Assembly: GCA_035222895.1 (NCBI GenBank)
Contig: JAVYIG010002088.1
Coordinates: forward strand, 124,001 to 188,000
DNA from: Strongylocentrotus droebachiensis
Lineage: Eukaryota > Echinodermata > Echinoidea > Camarodonta > Strongylocentrotidae
Length of the DNA: 64,000 bases
Reading direction: 5' to 3'
Shown: in pieces, positions 11,738-21,949 of the stretch
Position numbering within the stretch: the first letter of the stretch is position 1
Layout: every line of letters begins with the position of its first letter
Translations under genes and position numbers: made by a program
The notes under the pieces: model-generated
Database searches by the model: none
Told to the model about the DNA's origin: nothing
The model's input: the letters and a program-made list of their open reading frames with translations, nothing else

Positions 11738-12104
11738 TTAAAGGTAAAGACCAGTTATGGTCATGCGATTGCATTCTGAAAGAAACGTTGTGGAATCGAT
11801 CAGAAAAGGTTGATCATCTAGCATCTGCAAGGTTCTGGAATCATCAAAATGATAAGAAATTTGGCCCATTCTTCGTAAAGTTACAAGCACTATACACAGA
11901 AAGATGTATATGGGACTACCCTATATCTCTCACAAACCATGAGAGAAACAAATTTACCAAATATATGAATTAGTAGGCGGTTTCCCGGCAAATTTTTTAT
12001 CATCATGTATTAGTCAAAACATATTCTTTCACATGATTGGTAATGAGAGCTTCCATTTCATTTTTTGAAATTGGGGCGTTTCCAATACTGGTCTTTACAT
12101 TTAA
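11738..12104 (+). mobile_element. TTAA-flanked MITE M2, copy 1
   Basis: 367 bp starting TTAAAGGTAAAGACCAGT and ending inverted ACTGGTCTTTACATTTAA. A nearly identical copy lies at 57235-57599. TTAA at both ends suggests TTAA target specificity. A 109-codon ORF across it is chance. Confidence 0.85.
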
Positions 12105-13744
12105 TACTTTCTTAATTTACTTATCAAGCTGCTGGTTCCTGTATATACCATTACTCTGCTGTTGGGGCAGATGCCATTGCAGAATAAAAGGTAAGTACTC
12201 TGTTTTCAAGGTGAAAAGAACACATTAAAAGAGGGATAATTTTAAAAACAAGAAAATAGAAAGAAAAAAAAGGAAAAAGGAATAATAATACGGTACGAAT
12301 TTAACGAGCAATATCCTATATTAACTATGACACGAAGCAAAACTTTAAACAGATGTAACCAAAACGAATCGAAGACTGTTGAGATAGGATGGATTATGGA
12401 AGGTAAAATAATATCTATGAATATTGTAAAAACAAATCATAATGTGCTGCCAATTGCAGGTAGAATAAAGCCCTGTATTTTTCCCCCATCAAAGTAATTT
12501 CCCACGACAAGGTCGTTCTATATTATGTCTATCTATTCCAGATAAAACACTGTAGATATTTGAAACCAGTTGTGTACAAACAATTCTCATTTACAACATT
12601 TTGATTACAAAATGAAATAAGGCCTATCATACAGCCATAACATAAACACAGTGCACATCATTATTTGATGAAATTGATTTGAATAACACGAATGGACTTG
12701 CACAAAGTAGGAGACATGGAATATTGTATTAGAATATATCATAATTATACAAATATTTGTTTCATTTTTATACATTTGCATAGTGAATACGTCGAGATAA
12801 AATTTGGATAAATAAAGAATCATGAAAAGTGTGTAAAATTATATACTTTGAAAGATTGTTATACGGATAGTAATGCCCAGCTAACTGTAAAGTTTTCTGA
12901 AAGGATTTGTGGGTATATTTTCACATTTAGAGGTATGATATTCAATTTAGTGCACTGATATTCGAACAAGTAGTGTATAAATTAAAAATTGTTTGTGAAA
13001 ATGATATCGTAGAGGTGTCTTGTTATAGTGGTAAATCATCAACGTGTGCAATCATCTAAATAAATTCTACTTCTCGTGTTTCAGTGCTCGTCATCTACTT
13101 GTATATATATTTAATTTGTATATAGGCCTAGAAGGAAAATAGAAGAGATAGATTTTCTCCCAGCAAAGACATGGTTATTTCAAAGACTGTCGATAATTAG
13201 AGTTAATGCCCAATTTCATATAACAGCTGCTAATATATTACCACCAATACAATAACACCTTAAATTCTAACAAAATCTAAAATGAAACGATTCATAACTA
13301 GATATTTTCATTTCTAATTTCCACGTGATCAAGATATCATTTGTGCCTGATCGAGACAACATGATCAATAATATAGGAAATGTTTAATATTCCTTTTTTT
13401 ACCGCAAAGAATAACTTTATCAGATTGTCGTATTACGTATAAGGACTCAGTTTCATAGAATCTTCTTTTTGGTTATTCGAAAAAGCATTTTTGCTGTGTG
13501 AATGCTATTTACGACTTGAAATCTGAAAATAAATCATATATAGCTCCACTTTTAAAGTTCATAAACATTATCATACTGGAAAAGAAACACTAGGACACTT
13601 GGTCGAAATTTGTTGAGCATTATGATAAAATGTTCATGCATCAAATTAAGAGCAAGGTTTATTGGTCGTATGCCAGGCATTTCATTTTTCAGTCACTTGT
13701 AGCCCTCGGCTTTGTCTCATGTGAGGTAGTTTTGAAAATAAATC
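12105..13744. other. Non-coding, AT-rich
   Basis: No coding frame, tandem array or recognisable element seen across 1.6 kb. Confidence 0.6.
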
Positions 13745-14260
13745 GGGATCCCGTTTCACAAAGCCTTGTTTCAATGACAAATGATACAAATCAGTGACAA
13801 ATCTGCTGATATCCAATCAAAAACAAGGATTTCAGTAGCTTATAACAAAAACTGTCATTTGTCACTGATGACAATTTTTGTGAAACTGGTCCCAGGACAC
13901 ACGAATAAGCTTTTGCCCATAGGTGTATTGTATATGAAATTTAGAAATAGAATCAAACGTAGGTACACGGAAATTTTGACAATAAATTAATAGATCGATG
14001 CTTGAAATGCTTCCCTCGATTTCTTAAATACTAGAATTATAAATTTCTTGTGTTCATGTCTCACGTGATGACATAATGTTGCTTCCCGCCGTTCCGATGT
14101 TGATATCTGATGATGCAGTCGACGAACGCCTTTAACTTTGAGGAGCATACGCATTCGCCCGTTGACACGCATAGCATAGCAACGACCAAGCTCACAATGA
14201 CTCTCGTTATAAAATAAAAACCGTCTCTAAGACTAGAGTTTAATGGCGGGCGGTAGACCC
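13650..14260 (-). other. Probable deiodinase 3' UTR
   Basis: Region downstream of the stop; an AATAAA on the minus strand lies near 13650. A selenoprotein mRNA needs a SECIS hairpin here. I looked for the ATGA...AA...GA core and found no convincing one. The 13745-13893 MITE copy lies inside this stretch. Confidence 0.4.
13745..13893 (-). mobile_element. MITE family M1, copy 2 (deiodinase 3' UTR)
   Basis: 149 bp, inverted relative to the copy at 8298. Ends GGGATCCCGTTTCACAAA and TTTGTGAAACTGGTCCC. Interior GATTTCAGTAGCTTATAAC is the complement of the other copies. Confidence 0.8.
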
Positions 14261-14513
14261 TTACATTCTCTCTTCGAGCCACTCACGGACTTCGTCGGTC
14301 ATCAGCTGATCGGGATGTTCCATCTGGTCCATGATGTCGGAACCAACGAAGGCGACTTTGTCGTCGTGGATGATAAAGACGCGATCGGGGAATGCGTCGA
14401 ATCGAGAGGTGAATGAATTGTCCATGGTATCCACGACGACGCGCACTCGGCTGGTGTCGGAAACGTCTTCACTCAAACATTCGTGGTGAGTTTTGTCTAG
14501 CGCCACAAGATCC
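14261..14513 (-). CDS. DIO: Deiodinase exon 5 and stop codon
   Basis: Acceptor ATTCAG, then DLVALDKTHHECLSEDV, VVVDTMDNS, FPDRVFIIHDDKVAFVGSD and a terminal helix ending EERM, then TAA. The DTM and RVFII...VAFVG motifs correspond to the last strands of the deiodinase thioredoxin-like fold. A family-typical G-P-W near the end is absent. Confidence 0.92.
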
Positions 14514-17500
14514 CTGAATAGTTATTTAAGAAAATGACAGAATATAAAAAGGGAGGTTAATATTATTTCTCGTGAACCTGCAAATAAAATTCAAATTTAC
14601 TCAAATGTAATCTCATGCTATTACAGAAATGGAAAAAACATTTTCAACAAATAAATGAATGAAAATGACTGCTAGCATGGTTGGTTTTGATTACAATCCT
14701 TACATCTGGAACATTGCATGCAGGGTGAAAATTAATGACTTTTGATGACGATGACATGAAATTGAATGCACGAACTTACTTTGCAGCGTTGATTCTGTCA
14801 TGAATAGAAGTGTGTCTAGAGTTCCTACTCATCTTGCTCCCCATACCAAACTCCCCTTTGGCATGTGCTTCCTCCAAGTACACCACCAAGAACTCGGCCT
14901 GTGTTCGGTAGGTCTCCAACAAGGTTGAGAGAGCCCCGCCTATTAAGCAGGCCTGTCAATGTTACGGAAGATAAAACACAAGAAAACAATTAATATTCAG
15001 TTGAATTGCAAGTACATGATAGGCTATATCAGTACCAAGGTAAGGACCATTGAATAATTTCTATCAATTGCATTATGCTTTTATGTTTATGCCAATATTT
15101 TTATCAGCTGTTACCCACGGGCCATCCGAAGTAAAAAATTCAACCGTTTTTTGGAGTTGACGTAACATTCCCTCAATTCCTAGTTTTCTTTTCCATCTCT
15201 TTTCATTCATGTAAAGGTCTTTTATCTTCTTCAAAAGGCTTTATATTTCGATCCATATTTCTACGTATTTCTTTCTCTATACGACGCGCCGATTTACTAC
15301 GGTGAATATGTACAAAGTGTTGTTTGGTGCAAATTTAAAAAAAGTATATATTGATAAATGTAGTTTTAAATAGTAGTTTCGATTCAACTGAATACAGTTC
15401 CCCTTGACTCTTCCCTCGATAATCTCTCAATTAACAATTATCCTTAGGAAAATTAACCCAAGTGCATCTACCACCTGGACAATAACCCACTAAGACAACT
15501 TCTCATCTCATCTAGGGCATTTTGATAACCACAGACGTACATTTTCCAGGGGGTTTAATTGCCAAAGTGGCGTATTTGGGTGGTAGTTTCCCGGGTCGCA
15601 AATTTCCTAAGAGTAAAAAGTGGTACCTCAGGGGAAAGTCATCTGCAAAGGTATTTGGTAACAGGACTGTCTTCATCAGCTCGAGATTGCCAACTGTCCC
15701 GCTATTTGAACTATCCCGATCGCAAATTATCCAGTTAATTTGCGTTTTTGTCAGCGGAATATTTGGTCGATGCAATCATTGCAATATATCTTTGGCTAGT
15801 TTGCAAAATATCCAGACATATGTCCGGTGCGTCTTTACCAGCCCGAAGACTCGCACTATGCGCGAACGCTGAGCAAAATATCTCGAGCTAACTTCTCGAG
15901 CTCGAGTTTCAAGTTTCAAAGTCAAGTCTCGAGCTGATGAAGACGCGATTTGTAACTTCGGGATTATTTCCCAAATCAGAAATATCGGGCTATTTGGCAA
16001 TCTCGAGCTGATGTAGACAGACCTAGTGGTAACCAGTCTTGAGGACGTACCTGAAGCGGAGGTCAGGAGGACGACGCGGCGAACACGACCAGGGGGAGGT
16101 TCTTGTTGACATGGAGGTCGTCGAGCGACACTGCTTCTTCAGCGCACGTTCTCATGATGATGTTAGGAACTGCATCACCTCTTCTTACCACCAGATCGGG
16201 CCGCTTCGAAAAGACAGGCCCAACGAACGCCAGTTCATTGAGGACCTAGAGAGTACAAAGAGAATCAGGAGTCGTGTCAGATACAGAGTCAGAGTGATGG
16301 ACAAAATGCACTTTTGTTATTATCAACACATTGAATGATTGAAGTGAACTTGGCTATGGCAAGAATCTAATATTCGCTTAGTAGTTAAAGGTAGTACTTA
16401 TGAATCACCACTGTAAGTCATGAACAAGTTGAAGTGTAGACGTATTCTCAAATCACTTACTTTTCTTCCTCAAATGAGTTTATGCCCCCCCCCCCCTTCC
16501 CGGAAAGCAAAGCAGGGCTCTCCTTAAAGAGTTATATGGATCACAGTAAGTTTTGAAATGTTTTGCTCTTTTTAGACTGGACTTTTAGACTTTTTTGGTC
16601 TGGATACAGGACACTGATGACACGTTACAGATGAGTGGCTTACCTCAGGTTCATCTTGGTAACAGATGAAGATCAATTGCAAAATAGGAGGAAGTTTCCC
16701 GGTTGCGATCAGCTGCGTAAGGTGGCCCATGCCAATTTCATTTAAGAATTTGAATTCCATCTCCAGTTTGCATTGCTGCACGAAAAGAAATAAAGAAATG
16801 GGAATGGATAATACATCATTCACACCGCTGGAACCGACTATAAGCCGACTGATTCTTTGCACTTTCGAGGTATTGTATTTTAGGTTCGGGCTGGAGTCGG
16901 TTTCATTGGTGTGACATGGATTACCTCGGTCACACCGCTGTACCGATTCCACACCGACTCCAAACCGACCGAACGGCATTCGGTGTAATGCAAATTGTTG
17001 TTCGGTCTGTTGCCGATATGGTGTCGGTCTGGTTAAGTGTGACGGAGGTAAAAGCATTTTATAATTTCATTTAGAATGTCAAGAATTCAGACTTTTCAAA
17101 CGAGACAGAATTTATTGAATGTTATTTTTTACATGCACTCAGGTACCTATGATAAAAGTCTATAGGTCTTTTCTTTTGTGAGTGTAGCCTTAAATATCTC
17201 TGTGCTGGCATGCAATTTCTGCCTTTCACGGTTGTTTATTCATGTTTCTTAACCCTGGGTTCTATAAGACCCAGGATTACGTTTGGTATTTCACATTCAC
17301 ACGCTCATCTACCGATTCTAGTAAAGTAAATCCAGATTACATTGGAAGAAGAAAAGACGAAGGAGAAGAAGAAAAAAAGATGGACACTAAATTTTGAATT
17401 TGTCGGGACGTGTGCACTGGGTGTGACCTCCCATATAATCATGATGATTAAACAAAGATTTTCCTGTCGAATGTTCTTCTCTTAATGTCTCATGATCTGG

Positions 17501-18430
17501 ATCAAGGGGGAGGGGTACAATGCATGCGCCCCTCCATTTTTCATCAACAGAGTTAACTAGATCGATGCTACATTGTTGGGTTGTGGACCTACACCATTCA
17601 TAGTTGTTACTTATTTGTAAGCTAATTTAAGAATACACACTTTGTATGGATTTGAAATGGCGGAGGCTCCCCCTTCCCCTCTGTTTCAAAACCAGGAAAT
17701 GCACCTGTTCACCCATCTAGTCTGATATGACGATACTCACCATCATCTTGAACATGATGTTCCCGTCTGTTGAGTCCATTTTCTGGTCGCACAGGTCCTG
17801 TATCTCATCTGAATTGAATACGGACTTCATATGCCTCACGATACGAACTGCATTCTCCGTACTGCCCATCAGTTTGGGGAACTTTGGTGACATCTTCCCG
17901 TTCATAGGGGGTGCACCGTTGGGCGTGGTCATCCCATGGGGGTGCATACCATTCGGTGGGACCCTCCCGTTGGATGTCATGTTACCATTAAGGTTACCAT
18001 TCGATGGCATTTGTCCATCCACATGATCCAACCCTGTCCCGTTTGGCCCATGTCCATTCTGCATGGGAGGATGCCCTCCCATCATCTTCTTCATCTTTCG
18101 CATCATCTCCATCTTCTCCACCATCATGGTCACCACGGTGGGGTCCATGAGGGGTACCTGGTTGTCCCAGTCCAGCTTGGTCTTCTCCCCGATTAAGGGA
18201 TCATTGTCCTTGTTGAACATCACGTCGTGGCTGTCGTTTCCATTCAAATTGATCAACTCGTTTCGGATCCCATTGTTGGGCGGGACCTTTGCCGTCTTGA
18301 TGGCATTGGAAGAGTTGTTATTGGTGATGTTGATGGGTTTCCTATTACGTTGGTGCGGAGGGCAGTTTTCAAGACCCTGGGAGTTGATAGAGACGGATGC
18401 GCCCGCCGGGGAACTACAGTTCGCTCCCAT
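14261..18430 (-). CDS. DIO: Iodothyronine deiodinase, selenoprotein, five coding exons
   Basis: Predicted thyroid-hormone deiodinase of 480 residues, joined from 18430-17741, 16775-16644, 16245-16051, 14952-14780 and 14513-14261. All introns are GT-AG with compatible phases (0, 0, 0, 2). The family removes iodine from iodothyronines through a thioredoxin-like fold with an active-site selenocysteine. Seen here: LPLVVFAASSS-Sec-PPLQ around residue 335; FLVVYLEEAH with the family His at 369; RHTSIHDRINAAK with a second His at 386; RVRVVVDTMDNS and DRVFIIHDDKVAFVG in the last exon; and a C-terminal EVREWLEERM helix, all matching vertebrate deiodinase landmarks in order. The protein is much longer than the usual 250-300 residues because exons 1 and 2 add a novel N-terminal region. 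The start is the first Met of an uninterrupted exon and gives MGANCSS, a lipidation-type N-terminus. Symbol is generic because type 1, 2 or 3 cannot be assigned. Confidence 0.9.
14780..14952 (-). CDS. DIO: Deiodinase exon 4
   Basis: 173 nt after acceptor TTGACAG and before donor GTAAGT (phase 2). Encodes ACLIGGALSTLLETY, then FLVVYLEEAH with the catalytic-site Glu and His of the family, then RHTSIHDRINAAK. The linker between the two is shorter and less aromatic than the vertebrate one, which carries a Trp-rich segment. Confidence 0.9.
15668..16019. repeat. Foldback element in deiodinase intron 3
   Basis: The left end (about 15668, GTCTTCATCAGCTCGAGATT) and right end (about 16019, reverse complement with one difference) are inverted copies. 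The interior has several CTCGAG-rich partial inversions. Probably a non-autonomous DNA transposon. The intron spans 14953-16050. Confidence 0.6.
16051..16245 (-). CDS. DIO: Deiodinase exon 3 with active-site selenocysteine codon
   Basis: 65 codons between acceptor CTCTAG and donor GTACGT. The frame is open except for one TGA, which lies exactly where deiodinases have selenocysteine: F-A-A-S-S-S-TGA-P-P-L-Q. Upstream residues (DLVVRRGDAVPN ... HVNKNLPLVVF) correspond to the strand leading to the catalytic loop of vertebrate enzymes. Ending the exon before the TGA would leave no suitable donor and would drop the conserved Pro-Pro. Translation programs that stop at TGA will miss this exon. Confidence 0.88.
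16063..16065 (-). other. Predicted selenocysteine (UGA) codon
   Basis: TGA on the minus strand at codon 335 of the joined frame, flanked by Ser-Ser-Ser and Pro-Pro. Position and flanks match the deiodinase catalytic Sec, and the exon continues in frame for four codons to a consensus donor, so it is very unlikely to be a terminator. Confidence 0.85.
16644..16775 (-). CDS. DIO: Deiodinase exon 2
   Basis: 44 codons between a GTGCAG acceptor and a GTAAGC donor, phase 0 on both sides. Encodes QCKLEMEFKFLNEIGMGHLT followed by a hydrophobic stretch around LPPILQLIFICYQDEPE. The hydrophobic run is too short and mixed to call a membrane helix with confidence. It continues the folded segment that begins at the end of exon 1 and leads into the deiodinase domain. 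Confidence 0.75.
16820..17048. repeat. MITE-like element in deiodinase intron 1
   Basis: Bounded by TTCACACCGCT and an inverted AGTGTGAC, with internal repeats of ACCGACT and its complement AGTCGGT; a second internal GGTCACACCGCTG lies near 16928. Likely a small foldback transposon. Confidence 0.5.
17741..18430 (-). CDS. DIO: Deiodinase exon 1: lipidated, low-complexity N-terminal extension
   Basis: 230 codons from ATG, ending ...FKMM before a GTGAGT donor (17740-17735), phase 0. It starts MGANCSS: Gly2 and Ser6 fit the N-myristoylation pattern and Cys5 is a likely palmitoylation site. Residues 10-190 are rich in Asn, Pro, Gly, Met and His with repeats such as PPNGMHPHGM, probably disordered. 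A short Met/Lys-rich helix (about 105-120) and a folded-looking segment (about 195-230, KLMGSTENAVRIVRHMKSVF onward) follow. I see no transmembrane helix. The function of this region is unknown to me. Its assignment to the deiodinase rests on strand, spacing and matching splice phase. Confidence 0.75.
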
Positions 18431-19740
18431 CCTTGATTTCTTTTTCGAATTCTCACTAAGTGTGAACTATGAGCATTATCATGTTGGCCTGTAAGTAAAC
18501 AAACAGTGAAAAAAATTACTTTTTAATGGAGTTTATATCAAGTACAAAGGGCGAGGATCGCTATCATGGTCTTCGTCACTTGACAGTATTCATGAGAGAA
18601 AGAATCACGTGATTACATTAACATGATTGAGAAATGAAATCATCGACATAAACAACCTTTCTATTATCAAAATGTAATGCAACTGTAAAATAGAGTACTG
18701 CCAATACTACGTTAGATGTTGAAATGGTAAAGAAATTACTAAATGAAACAGGGTGTAGGCGTACTCTAGGCAAATGGCGCATCGAGTATAGCTATCTAAT
18801 GACATGGTGGTGAACTCAAGTAATTTTTTGTTAAATAAGAGATCATTTTTTGTCAAATCCGAGGCTCCATTTGATTGCAGAAGGTTACACTTTTAGCTCG
18901 GGTGATCCCGTAAAGATTTGAATGTCACGTTTATGGATGTGCTTGAATTGGATGATGTATTAGTCCGGTCGTTGCCCGAGCATTTGAACCGCATGAGATT
19001 CGAAAACACATTTTTATTTTAGGACTGTCATTTAGAGACGGTCATATACCTCCACAAGTAACCGCGTAGAAGAATTAGAAAAGTAATGCAATTAAGACCC
19101 GGCAGACATTGCGATTCCACGCTGTTCCGTCCCTGAACATGAAATAAATGCTTTTCTGGATAGTTCTTCTCCCCTCAAATCCTTTCAATCCATTGCCCCA
19201 CGCTAACGCCTATTTCATTTCATTTATTTTTTCATTTCCAAACATTCATAATATGTTGACATGTGCAGGGCCATGGTTGATAATCAGTTTAAACAAACTT
19301 ACAACAACATTAAATACAAAACGCTTTTGATCATAAAGAAGTAACAATTACGTAAAGGTTTCAATGTTAAAAATGTACAAGGAATTGCATATTAATTCGA
19401 TTTTGTTACAATATACAAACATGTAAACCAAACAATACTATCATTTTTTAGGGGAAATTAGGCCGACATGCATGGAAGCCAACGAACTTTCTCGCACACA
19501 CGTACACACGCCAACACGAACACGAATCACGTATGACTAACAAGAAGTTTGGGGTATAAAGATATACATACTTTTCCGTTGAGTTAGATTGAGGGGGGAA
19601 GGGAATTCAATATTTTCGGTCCGTTAAAATGACAATATGTTCTGGTCCTTGGTAAATGAAATGATCCAGATTGCCTTGTAGGGTAATTGAGAAAGTGTCG
19701 GTTCCTATATAGCAAACACAATCTATGCAAGTCCTTAGAC
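18431..19740. other. Region upstream of deiodinase; non-coding
   Basis: Would include the 5' UTR and promoter of the deiodinase. I cannot pinpoint a TATA box or transcription start. No other gene seen. Confidence 0.5.
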
Positions 19741-19862
19741 TATAGAGGACTGTGCATTGTACCCTTTGGAAAAGGCGCTATATAAATCTAATTGTCATAA
19801 TTATTACTGTTGTTATCATTATTGTTATTATCAATAATATTATCATTATCATTATTATCAAA
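19741..19862 (+). repeat. SINE 3' tail with ATT microsatellite
   Basis: GGAAAAGGCGCTATATAAAT followed by a long imperfect (ATT)n run, the common 3' end of tRNA-derived SINEs in marine deuterostomes. Confidence 0.6.
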
Positions 19863-20416
19863 TTAGTGGTACTTTCATACCCACAGTTTACACATTTACT
19901 TTTACACCTCCACCCCTTTTTAATACCCAATACCAGACGATCAGACATTTAAGATGTCGGCTTTCGATAACGTTATTATGTATTTCCATCTTTTGGTGAA
20001 AACCCCTTTGTGTGCAGTTCATAAACACACCCCCGGAAGTATCAATATTGATTCGAAAACCATCACAAGACAGCTAAACGTCAGAGATTTTTTTAGACTC
20101 TGCTCCTTCAAAAATGACATCGGAACTGCATGATCTTCTCGAATACCATTGCACTTTATCCATTGAATATTGATCAACACATAATGTTTCTTGATGTATT
20201 TATCTTATCTTCAATCTTGGCACTGAGCCAGGTGAAATAAAACTGATCATTAAGCAAAAAGTCACATGAGTCATGACGTCCTGACGTCCTTGGCCCTGAT
20301 GTATATAGTTAAAGTTTGGAAAATATTGACACCATTTTATGGATGTTTAACTCCAAAGTGAAAACTGATAGGCGTTGACCAGATGAGAACTTCTTATGAC
20401 AGGTAAAGGAGCAAGC
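19863..20416. other. Non-coding
   Basis: No gene or repeat recognised. Confidence 0.5.
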
Positions 20417-20668
20417 TTCACTATGAATATAACGGACAAAGAAAGAGGACAACATATACAGTTCCTCAGGTAGACAAAGGAACATCCCTTCACTGCTTTT
20501 ATGTACAAATGTGTAGAACAGGTGAATATGCATGTGACACCTGTTCTACACATTTTTACATAATAGCAGTGAAGGGATGTTCCTTTGTCAACCACAGCAA
20601 TTGTTGAGGGTAGAATGAGGAACTGTATATTTTGTCCTCTTTCTTTGTCCGTCATGTTCATAGTGTCA
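20417..20668. repeat. Long foldback (about 250 bp)
   Basis: Two arms of roughly 110 bp: GGACAAAGAAAGAGGACAA ... GGAACATCCCTTCACTGC ... TGTGTAGAACAGGTG, then a spacer of about 15 bp, then the reverse complement with small indels. Would fold into a long hairpin; probably a MITE. Confidence 0.85.
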
Positions 20669-21949
20669 GGGGGTCAACGGTTTTATAAATTCCCAATTGA
20701 AAGACTTGGTGATTGAGGATAAATGAGTCTTGCAAAGCGCACGAGGCCATTAACAATTTGGTCTAAAAAAGTGACAATCACTTTTTCCCCTACATGTTCC
20801 GTACCTTGATATTTCCATGCAAAAGAGACTGAATGGTAAAACGTTGAGATAAGCAACAGATAAGGTAGGCTTTACTAGACCATTCTGAGCATATTTTTCT
20901 TAAATTGTAAAATAAACCCATTTCTTTTACTCATTTTTATTGGAAGCATGTACGTACACCCACACACGCTCCCAGACAATCTTGGGTTTATATGCCACCC
21001 CACGCTGTCGCATTGTAATGCATGTCGAAATAACTTGATAAAACCGGTTTCTAAAGTAGGCCCGATATCTCCCCGAAATGGAGAGAGAATTAGTGATAAA
21101 CAGTGTTCAACGGTTAATGACCTCGAAATGTTCAAATATGGGGGCGGAGTAACAAGATATACATTTATGGATTATTGAACACACATACTATAACTTTGCA
21201 GAACTTTATTGATCAAACCGTAAGACTCTTCGGATTGGTAAAGAAAGCTTTGTCTATCAAGAATAAAGCATACTGTCAAAATCCTTTCATGAAAAGAGGT
21301 CAAGAAAAATTAATCCAACTTTACTATAATGATATGATATAAAATAGGCGCTATTTGTTAATATTTGATATAGAATAAAAGCAAAAATCTAGTAGTTTAA
21401 GTTGTTGAACGGACCATGGACTCTATAGTTCATTGTACTTGGTAGGATACATTAGACAGTATGTGACATACCCTAAATAATGTTATTTACACAGACATAC
21501 ATTGATATGTAGACATTCAATATACGGTCTGACTAAATGAATGGGCAAATACTCGTTTAAAATGATATCTTATATCCGAAATGTATATGAACAAGATTTT
21601 TAAAAACTTGTTGTTTAAGCGTCTACCAGCCATAAATCAAGTAGGGGTGAGGATGAGTTCATTCTTTAATCTCAAATTTCCAAATTTACATAATTATCAT
21701 GAACACTTTTGAAGCAAATTAAAATTTATAATATTTTTTTTTTAAACATGGTTTGCAGCAATAAGCTGAACAGCACATGTATTTACAAGATAACTATCGA
21801 CATTAACATTCTAATTACATGGCAATATATACAATTTATATGAATGTCATCTAATTACGATCATCAATATAATTATACAGATACATTGTTAAAAATCTAA
21901 AAAAGTACAAATATTTTCAATAAAATTGAATACCTATTAAAATTATTTG
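20669..21949. other. Non-coding
   Basis: AT-rich; may include the 3' end of the LINE remnant that follows on the minus strand, but I cannot fix its boundary. Confidence 0.4.

Noticed and set aside
11644..11973. 109-codon ORF on the plus strand
   Set aside because: Most of it lies within the M2 MITE, which also occurs at 57235-57599 with the frame broken.
13800..13893. SECIS candidate ATGACAG...TATAAGC...CTGA
   Set aside because: It is part of the M1 MITE, occurs in copies unrelated to selenoproteins, and the spacing and pairing do not fit a SECIS.
14041..14100. ATGTC...GACAT hairpin in the deiodinase 3' UTR as SECIS
   Set aside because: Lacks the unpaired AA in the apical loop and the GA quartet partner.
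18063..18494. 143-codon plus ORF opposite deiodinase exon 1
   Set aside because: Shadow of the minus-strand coding exon.
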